From JAJPXI01 sp045595705 (GTDB lineage Bacteria > Bacillota > Clostridia > Oscillospirales > Oscillospiraceae), in assembly GCA_045595705.1 (NCBI GenBank), contig JAZOBA010000030.1, positions 1 through 10,391 of the forward strand: a stretch of 10,391 bases of DNA, read 5' to 3'. Under the pieces are notes generated by a model. It was not told the DNA's origin. It was given only the letters and a program-made list of their open reading frames with translations, and did no database searches. Positions 5,864 to 10,391 of this stretch are shown in pieces. Each line of letters opens with the position of its first letter. Within the stretch, counting starts at the first letter, position 1. The position numbers were made by a program, and so were the translations under genes.

Positions 5864-8287
5864 ATGACGTTTGATTTTGCTGCCGTTGAGGCAAAATGGC
5901 ATAAGTATTGGGAAGAGAACGATACGTTCAAGACCGATGTGTGGGACTTCTCCAAGCCTAAGTACTATGTGTTGGATATGTTCCCGTATCCCTCCGGTGT
6001 CGGTCTGCACGCAGGTCATCCCGAGGGCTATACCGCTACCGATATTATGTCCCGCATGAAGCGTATGCAGGGCTATAACGTGCTGCACCCCATGGGATAT
6101 GACTCTTTCGGTCTGCCTGCCGAGCAGTACGCCGTGGATACCGGCAACCATCCCAATGGCTTTACTGAGAAGAACATCGAGACCTTTTCCAAGCAGCTGA
6201 AGGAATTGGGCTTTGACTACGACTGGTCCAAACTGACCGCTACTTCTGACCCCGAGTTCTACAAGTGGACGCAGTGGATTTTCAAGAAGCTGTGGGAAAA
6301 GGGTTATGCCAAGCGCATTGAAATGCCCGTCAACTGGTGCGAGGCGCTGGGTACGGTTCTGGCCAATGATGAAGTCATCGACGGCAAGAGCGAGCGTGGC
6401 GGCTATCCTGTCGAAAAGAGAATGATGCTCCAGTGGGTCATTGATCAGCCTGCTTTTGCGGAAAAACTGTTGGATGGTCTGAACGAGATCGACTGGCCTG
6501 AATCCACCAAGGAGATCCAGCGCAACTGGATTGGCAAATCCACCGGTGTGGAAGTGGACTTCAAGCTGGTGGGCGGCGGCGAATTCTCCATCTACACCAC
6601 CTGTATTGAAACCATTTACGGCATCACCTTTATGGTCCTTGCACCCGACGGCAAGATCACCGCATCTTTGCTGGATCGAGTTCAGAATCGGGAAGAAGTG
6701 GATGCATATATCGCAGAAGCTGCCAAGAAGAGCGAGATTGACCGCACCGATGCCAGCAAGACCAAGACCGGCTGCTGCCTGAAGGGCGTCTATGCCATCA
6801 ACCCTGTCAACGGTCGGGAAGTGCCCGTGTTCATCGGCGATTTCGTTCTGGGCAATTACGGAACCGGCGCTGTTATGGCGGTTCCCAGCCATGACCAGCG
6901 TGACTTTGAGTATGCTGTTGCCCACAATATCCCCATGATTCAAGTCATTGAAGGCCGCGATGTATCCGAATGCGCCTTTGAAAAGCAGGATTATCTGGGC
7001 AAGGGCTGCCGCCTGATGAACTCCGAGGAGTTTACCGGTCTGACCGTGGAAGAGGCAAAGGAAGCCATCACCGTCAAGCTGGAAAACATGGGTGTTGCCC
7101 GCCGCAAGAATAACTATCACTTCCGTGAGTGGATCTTCGCACGTCAGCGCTACTGGGGCGAACCCGTTCCCTGTGTGTACACCGAGGATGGCGAAACCGT
7201 TTTCCTGCCCGACAGCGAGCTGCCCGTTGTTCTGCCTGTTCTGGAGGACTATAAGGGCCGGGGCGGTCAGGCTCCTCTGGAAAATGCCGAGGAGTGGAAG
7301 TACTACAATAAGGACGGTATCGTTGGCAAGCGTGAGACCTCTACCATGCCCGGTTCTGCCGGTTCTTCCTGGTACTACATGCGCTATATCGATCCCCATA
7401 ACGACAAGGAACTCTGTGATCCCGAACTGCTGAAGCATTGGATGCCTGTCGACCTGTACATCGGCGGCCCCGAGCATGCTGTCGGTCATCTGATTTATTC
7501 CCGCATTTGGAACCGCTTCCTGTATGATGAGGGGATTTCTCCCGTAGCTGAGCCCTTCAAGAAACTGGTTCACCAGGGCATGATTCTGGGTGAGAACGGT
7601 ATTAAGATGGGCAAGCGCTTCCCCGAGTTTGTGGTGAATCCTTCCGATATTGTCCGTGACTACGGCGCTGACACTCTGCGCCTGTACGAAATGTTTATGG
7701 GCCCGTTGGAGGTCTCCAAACCCTGGTCTGCCGCGGGCGTTGCCGGTGCCAAGAAATTTATCAACCGTGTTTGGAATTTCTTCTCGGAAAGTGCCAATCT
7801 TACCGATACCGATGACGGCAAACTGACCAAGGTCTATCACCAGACCGTCAAGAAGGTCACGGCTGACTTTGAAACGCTGGGATTCAATACCGCCATTGCC
7901 CAAATGATGGTTTTTGTCAATGAAGTGTACAAAAACGGCACCTGTCCCAGAGAGTATGCGGAAGGCTTTGTTAAGATGATTTCCTGCGTGATCCCCCACA
8001 TGGGCGAGGAGTTGTGGCAGGTTATGGGTCATGACAATACCATTGCCTATGAGGCATGGCCCCAGTACTCCGAAGAGAAGTGCAAAGACGCGCAGGCTAC
8101 CGTTGCGGTTCAGATCAACGGCAAGATGCGCGGTACTGTGGTGATGGATGCCGATCTGGATGACGATGCGGTCGTGGCAAATGTTCTGGCTGATGAGAAG
8201 ATCGCCCGTTCTTTGGAGAAGATCGGTGGCCAGATTTTCAAGACCATTGTTGTCAAGAATAAACTGGTCAACCTGATCGTCAAGTAA
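5864..8287 (+). CDS. leuS: Leucyl-tRNA synthetase LeuRS, divergent-motif type
   Basis: LeuRS charges tRNA-Leu and proofreads mischarged non-leucine amino acids. The 807-residue class I enzyme has the HIGH-type motif HAGH (49-52) preceded by MFPYPSG, the GLPAEQYA motif (83-90), the CP1 editing domain (about 225-415), ARQRYWGEP (426-434), DLYIGGPEHAVGHL (530-543) and a C-terminal tRNA-binding domain. Three features differ from textbook bacterial LeuRS. The editing signature TTRPDT is TTCIET (245-250). KMSKS is KMGKR (581-585), followed by FPEFVVNPSDIV. The zinc-binding cysteines expected around residues 436-490 are absent, the region reading ETSTMPGSAGSSWYYMRY (491-508) after it. The editing-site aspartate is kept in PSHDQRDF (341-348). 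The change set looks like a recognised LeuRS clade also seen in Bacteroidetes-type enzymes (recollection, not searched). It is the last gene of the run and is followed by a terminator. Confidence 0.97.
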   Translation: MTFDFAAVEAKWHKYWEENDTFKTDVWDFSKPKYYVLDMFPYPSGVGLHAGHPEGYTATDIMSRMKRMQGYNVLHPMGYDSFGLPAEQYAVDTGNHPNGFTEKNIETFSKQLKELGFDYDWSKLTATSDPEFYKWTQWIFKKLWEKGYAKRIEMPVNWCEALGTVLANDEVIDGKSERGGYPVEKRMMLQWVIDQPAFAEKLLDGLNEIDWPESTKEIQRNWIGKSTGVEVDFKLVGGGEFSIYTTCIETIYGITFMVLAPDGKITASLLDRVQNREEVDAYIAEAAKKSEIDRTDASKTKTGCCLKGVYAINPVNGREVPVFIGDFVLGNYGTGAVMAVPSHDQRDFEYAVAHNIPMIQVIEGRDVSECAFEKQDYLGKGCRLMNSEEFTGLTVEEAKEAITVKLENMGVARRKNNYHFREWIFARQRYWGEPVPCVYTEDGETVFLPDSELPVVLPVLEDYKGRGGQAPLENAEEWKYYNKDGIVGKRETSTMPGSAGSSWYYMRYIDPHNDKELCDPELLKHWMPVDLYIGGPEHAVGHLIYSRIWNRFLYDEGISPVAEPFKKLVHQGMILGENGIKMGKRFPEFVVNPSDIVRDYGADTLRLYEMFMGPLEVSKPWSAAGVAGAKKFINRVWNFFSESANLTDTDDGKLTKVYHQTVKKVTADFETLGFNTAIAQMMVFVNEVYKNGTCPREYAEGFVKMISCVIPHMGEELWQVMGHDNTIAYEAWPQYSEEKCKDAQATVAVQINGKMRGTVVMDADLDDDAVVANVLADEKIARSLEKIGGQIFKTIVVKNKLVNLIVK

Positions 8288-8296
8288 GAGAGAATT

Positions 8297-8329
8297 AAAT
8301 GGCACCGTGCTTTGTGCACGGTGCCATTT
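8297..8329. terminator. Intrinsic terminator between convergent leuS and DUF4097 genes
   Basis: A perfect 14-bp stem (AAATGGCACCGTGC pairing with GCACGGTGCCATTT) with a TTTGT loop starts 10 bp after the leuS stop. The 3' arm ends ATTTTGC, giving a short T run for the plus strand. On the minus strand the hairpin is followed by ATTTAATTCT, so it may also stop the convergent operon (bidirectional use is inference). The T tract is weak for plus-strand use. Confidence 0.85.
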
Positions 8330-8378
8330 TGCTGTAATTGGATGGATTTTTTGGTTTCTTCTTGCGGTTGGAGGACGA

Positions 8379-9353
8379 TTATTTGTTGTTCGGCAACAGG
8401 TCGATCTCAATGTCACCCGTGTCGGTGGTGATCTCGCAGCGTCCACCGGTTATGGTTCTGGGGACCTCTACATCGCCCGTGTCGGTGGTGACGGTAAATA
8501 CCTTTTCGGAGCGCAGAGTGCCTTCTACGTCGCCCGTATCGGTTTCCACAAAAATCTCGGCGGCGTCGCAGCGGTCAAAATCCACATCGCCGGTGGTTCG
8601 CTCAATGGAAAACCGTTCTGCGGCAATCACGTCGCGCAGCGTGATATCGCCCGTGTTTCCGCTTGACAGGAGACTTCTGCACGCAAGATCAGTCAAAAGC
8701 GCCTTGCCCGTGGAAACCTTGATGCAGATATCTCCCGCGCAGACGGCGCCGGAAACAGTCACGTTGCCGGTTGAAACAGAAAGGTCAAGCATGTCTGCCG
8801 AAATGTTTTCTATATGGATATAACCGGTGCTTGTGCTTATTTTAATGGTTTCTGAAGCGGACGCATAGTTGGTTACATCGCCCGTACTTGCCGCAATATC
8901 CATGGATTCGAACTGAAAATCCTTGGGTATTTGGATGTCGCCCGTGCTTTCCTTGATGAATAACTTGTCGTATTCTGTGTCCGGCAGAGAGACCGTGATT
9001 CTGGGTGTGCCAAAAGAGATACCGATGTTGTTGTACCATTTTCGTGTGTCCGTTTCGCGGATGGTCAGGGTGCTGTTCTGCACGTTGACCGTATGCTTTT
9101 CATATTCCGGTTCGTGACAGATGACGCTGCAGCTGCCGTCCTGAGAGGGGACAAAGAAAATGTCGGCAGTATCGGTATACAGGGAAATGCTGTCAAAAGT
9201 TTCTTTGATTTGGTGTGTGTTGGTTTCGTACGATGTGGTGTTCAATTGGGCGAGGTCCCAGTCGCAGGTCATAACCGTTCCGGCCATCAGGACCGGTCCG
9301 ACAACAACAAGAACAGCGGCAACAATCAGCCAAATTTTTGTTTTTCTGTTCAT
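8379..9353 (-). CDS. DUF4097 (Toastrack-type) membrane-anchored beta-repeat protein
   Basis: A 324-residue protein with a short basic start (MNRKTK), one hydrophobic helix (about 7-28, signal-anchor; the segment could be cleaved), and an extracellular-looking remainder. Residues about 45-130 are the DUF4097 N-terminal part; residues 134-316 contain ten repeats of about 19-20 residues, each carrying a Ser/Asp-Thr-Gly-Asp-like turn (TG at 137, 157, 176, 195, 215, 234, 254, 273, 292, 312). Such repeats predict a stacked single-handed beta-solenoid. Family members are often encoded beside PadR, DUF1700, PspC or LiaF-like proteins and are thought to act in envelope stress sensing; the biochemical role is unknown. 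The ATG overlaps the DUF1700 stop by 4 bp and has AGGAGG 7 bp upstream. It is the last gene of the minus operon. Confidence 0.9.
   Translation of the reverse strand: MNRKTKIWLIVAAVLVVVGPVLMAGTVMTCDWDLAQLNTTSYETNTHQIKETFDSISLYTDTADIFFVPSQDGSCSVICHEPEYEKHTVNVQNSTLTIRETDTRKWYNNIGISFGTPRITVSLPDTEYDKLFIKESTGDIQIPKDFQFESMDIAASTGDVTNYASASETIKISTSTGYIHIENISADMLDLSVSTGNVTVSGAVCAGDICIKVSTGKALLTDLACRSLLSSGNTGDITLRDVIAAERFSIERTTGDVDFDRCDAAEIFVETDTGDVEGTLRSEKVFTVTTDTGDVEVPRTITGGRCEITTDTGDIEIDLLPNNK
8406..8954 (-). repeat. Ten TGD-turn coding repeats in the DUF4097 gene
   Basis: Ten units of 57 or 60 bp encode the beta-rungs. Spacing between successive Thr-Gly pairs is 20, 19, 19, 20, 19, 20, 19, 19, 20 residues. 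The two C-terminal units share an exact 16-bp block (8416-8431 and 8476-8491, 60 bp apart), so this end may hold the youngest duplication. Most other units have drifted at the DNA level. Confidence 0.8.
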
Positions 9354-9952
9354 TGCGATTCCTCCTTTCTCAGGAAACAGCGTTTGATACCCAGTACCAT
9401 CTTTTTCGCAAGCAGTGCGGCTCCTTTGGTGGCTGCCTTACAGCCGAAGAACAGGAAGATAGAGAGTCCTGCGCAGAGGATGCCTGCACCGATTGTGGCC
9501 ATGCCCGCGGGGACATTGCTGATGGCTGTCCAAAAAATACCTACTGTGATGCCGGCGAGAGCGCAAACGATCAGGGAAACAAAGACGGCCCACAGGGAAA
9601 TGATCACGGCCCAAAGAGAAATGTACAGAGACAGAACCACGGCAAAAGCAGCGATCAGCAGGGAGAGCCAGATGGGGCTGCCCAGCACCAGCAGCACAAT
9701 TTCCCACGCTTTGATCCGACGAGACGATTTGATTTTCCTCTTAACCAGCTTGGTCAGGGGAATGTCGGACAGAATTTGTGCTGCGATTTGGTCTGTGCTG
9801 CCCAGCGCGGCAACAGCGGCTTCTTCGCTCAAACCCTCTTCCATTCGATCGTCAATCATCTCGCTGTAATAATCCCAGCGGTCGGCAATTTCCTCCCAAG
9901 GCAAGGGGGAGAGTTTTTCGGTCAGATCAAGCAGAAATTCAGTTTTATTCAT
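9350..9952 (-). CDS. DUF1700 (HAAS-type) membrane protein
   Basis: A 200-residue protein. Residues 1-65 form the cytoplasmic alpha-helical DUF1700 head, with the family pattern MNKTEFLLDLTEKLSPLP, then YYSEMIDDRMEEG and LSEEAAVAALGS (41-52). A basic linker (68-80, KRKIKSSRR) precedes several hydrophobic segments between about 82 and 170 (roughly four helices), and a basic C-terminal tail. DUF1700 domains are typically encoded beside PadR regulators and have been described as HTH-associated signalling domains, so it is a candidate sensor or anti-repressor for the upstream PadR; this is inference. The ATG at 9952 is chosen over one at 9961 because AGGAGG is 9 bp before the former and touches the latter. 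It overlaps padR by 8 bp and the DUF4097 gene by 4 bp. Confidence 0.9.
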   Translation of the reverse strand: MNKTEFLLDLTEKLSPLPWEEIADRWDYYSEMIDDRMEEGLSEEAAVAALGSTDQIAAQILSDIPLTKLVKRKIKSSRRIKAWEIVLLVLGSPIWLSLLIAAFAVVLSLYISLWAVIISLWAVFVSLIVCALAGITVGIFWTAISNVPAGMATIGAGILCAGLSIFLFFGCKAATKGAALLAKKMVLGIKRCFLRKEESQ

Positions 9953-10265
9953 GGTTCTCATCCTCCTTGGTCACAAAACGGTAGATGGACAGAATTTCGC
10001 TCCATTCGGATTTGAAATCCTCGATGCGCTTCAATCCCGCGTTGGTAATATGGTAGTATTTTCGCAGTCGTCCGTCATGCTCGGCGGTGCGGACGCTCAG
10101 CATATTGGCCGATTCCAAGCGCTTCAGAATGGTGTATAAGGTCGATTCGGACAGCTCGATGTACGGCCTCAAATCCTTTATAATTTTGTAGCCGTAGGAA
10201 TCTTCGTTTTTGATGGCTGCCAGAACGCATACATCCAGAAGACCACGCTTCAACTGAATATCCAT
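9945..10265 (-). CDS. PadR-family transcriptional regulator
   Basis: A 106-residue single-domain PadR repressor (the short type without an extended C-terminal domain). It has the canonical start MDIQLKRGLLDVCVLAAI (1-18), the SYGYKI turn (23-28), the recognition helix ELSESTLYTILKRLE (37-51), a beta wing with GRLRKYYHITNAG (65-77), and a final helix for dimerisation (78-100). It should bind a palindromic operator as a dimer and repress; the ligand is unknown and may be replaced by contact with the DUF1700 protein. The ATG at 10265 has AGGAGG 6 bp upstream; an earlier in-frame TTG at 10286 lies at or before the predicted transcription start and is not used. First gene of the operon; a promoter with an operator-like palindrome lies directly upstream, suggesting autoregulation. 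Confidence 0.95.
   Translation of the reverse strand: MDIQLKRGLLDVCVLAAIKNEDSYGYKIIKDLRPYIELSESTLYTILKRLESANMLSVRTAEHDGRLRKYYHITNAGLKRIEDFKSEWSEILSIYRFVTKEDENHE
9962..9967 (-). promoter_or_regulatory. Ribosome binding site that fixes the DUF1700 start
   Basis: AGGAGG, inside the padR coding end, is directly followed by an ATG (9961) that is too close to be used and lies 9 bp before the ATG at 9952. The optimum spacing picks 9952. Confidence 0.75.
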
Positions 10266-10271
10266 GCCATA

Positions 10272-10277
10272 CCTCCT
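10272..10277 (-). promoter_or_regulatory. Ribosome binding site of padR
   Basis: AGGAGG with 6 bp spacing to the ATG at 10265. Another ATG at 10270 is out of frame. This site excludes the longer TTG-started form. Confidence 0.75.
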
Positions 10278-10284
10278 CTTGCGC

Positions 10285-10307
10285 AATACATCGTAACACG
10301 AGGTATT
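10285..10307. promoter_or_regulatory. Candidate PadR operator overlapping the -10 box
   Basis: A 23-bp imperfect inverted repeat: half-sites AATACxTCGT and ACGAxGTATT around a 3-bp centre, with 9 of 10 positions paired in each arm. It covers the whole -10 box and the likely start point. Its position, symmetry and neighbouring padR gene support autorepression; binding itself is inferred. The half-sites are not the exact ATGT/ACAT of classic PadR sites. Confidence 0.6.
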
Positions 10308-10318
10308 GAAAATGTCAA
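10290..10318 (-). promoter_or_regulatory. Sigma-A-type promoter of the padR-DUF1700-DUF4097 operon
   Basis: On the minus strand TTGACA (10318-10313) is separated by exactly 17 bp from TACGAT (10295-10290). The -35 is consensus; the -10 matches TATAAT at four of six positions. Transcription should begin near 10283, giving a leader of about 18 bases that holds the ribosome binding site. The strength of the boxes fits a promoter that needs a repressor. Confidence 0.8.
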
Positions 10319-10329
10319 GAAAGGAAACG

Positions 10330-10368
10330 AAAAAAGAAAAAACACCGTGTCAAAAGACACGGTGTTTT
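10330..10368 (-). terminator. Intrinsic terminator of the tRNA gene
   Basis: On the minus strand a perfect 12-bp stem (arms 10368-10357 and 10350-10339, core ACACCGTGT/ACACGGTGT) with a 6-base loop is followed by a T tract interrupted once by C (10340-10330). It begins at the last base of the tRNA CCA, so the hairpin abuts the mature 3' end. It also insulates the padR promoter from tRNA transcription. Confidence 0.88.
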
Positions 10369-10391
10369 GGCAGCGGGTGAAGGATTCGAAC
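10368..10391 (-). tRNA. 3' end of a tRNA gene with encoded CCA (truncated by window edge)
   Basis: Reading the minus strand from the edge gives the T-loop GTTCGAATC, the 3' side of the T stem (CCTTC), a seven-base acceptor strand ACCCGCT, discriminator G73 and CCA. Only the last 24 bases are present; the anticodon lies outside the window. The implied A1-U72 pair with G73 fits Firmicute tRNA-Trp, but other G73 tRNAs cannot be excluded, so no amino acid is assigned. Confidence 0.85.

Noticed and set aside
5765..8446. An 893-codon open frame on the minus strand, antisense to leuS
   Set aside because: It mirrors leuS codon structure, has no ribosome binding site or recognisable domain, and runs through the terminator. 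Long antisense frames are common opposite GC-rich, codon-biased genes.
8307..8823. Plus-strand frames with repeated SPVSV or YIARVG-like peptides after leuS
   Set aside because: They are complementary readings of the DUF4097 repeats; the minus-strand frame has the membrane anchor, family motifs, ribosome binding site and operon context.
8904..8913. GGATTCGAAC also present at the tRNA end (10382-10391), considered as an att-site pair
   Set aside because: Only ten bases match, the copy lies inside conserved DUF4097 coding sequence, and no integrase is present. Chance is sufficient.
8406..8954. Regular 57-60 bp repetition considered as a CRISPR array
   Set aside because: Units are degenerate, in frame, and explained by a protein repeat; there are no identical repeats with unique spacers.
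10266..10286. Longer padR starting at TTG 10286
   Set aside because: That start lies at or before the predicted transcription start and upstream of the ribosome binding site, which points to ATG 10265.

Overview
The window looks like a chromosomal segment from a Clostridia-type Firmicute, most likely an Oscillospiraceae/Ruminococcaceae-like gut anaerobe. This rests on the gene order (smc-ftsY, then rdgB, yhbY, nadD-yqeK, an LCP protein, rsfS, leuS), strong AGGAGG-type ribosome binding sites, moderately GC-rich coding sequence, and a PadR/DUF1700/DUF4097 operon. The taxonomic guess is inference; no rRNA is present.

Bases 2-8287 (+ strand) hold ten tightly packed co-directional genes: the 3' end of smc, ftsY, a 67-residue two-helix membrane protein, rdgB (dITP/XTP pyrophosphatase), a 64-residue zinc-ribbon protein, yhbY (CRM-domain ribosome factor), a fused nadD-yqeK gene, an LCP cell-wall ligase with a long acidic/proline-rich tail, rsfS and leuS. 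Gaps are 30 bp or less, two junctions overlap, and I see no internal terminator. They probably form one long housekeeping transcript that ends at a strong hairpin just after leuS (8297-8329). The shared theme is growth: chromosome organisation, membrane targeting, nucleotide-pool cleaning, ribosome maturation and silencing, NAD synthesis, wall-polymer attachment and tRNA charging.

Bases 8379-10318 (- strand, convergent with leuS) hold a compact three-gene operon: a PadR-family repressor, a DUF1700 (HAAS-type) membrane protein and a DUF4097 (Toastrack-type) membrane-anchored repeat protein. All three overlap start-to-stop (8 bp and 4 bp), and each has a consensus ribosome binding site. A near-consensus sigma-A promoter (TTGACA, 17 bp, TACGAT) precedes padR, and a 23-bp imperfect palindrome covers its -10 box. 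This points to an autoregulated envelope-sensing module and is the most interesting part of the window.

The right edge (10330-10391) contains the last 24 bases of a - strand tRNA gene with encoded CCA and its intrinsic terminator. No stretch longer than about 100 bp lacks an annotated feature. No mobile element, CRISPR array or rRNA was seen.
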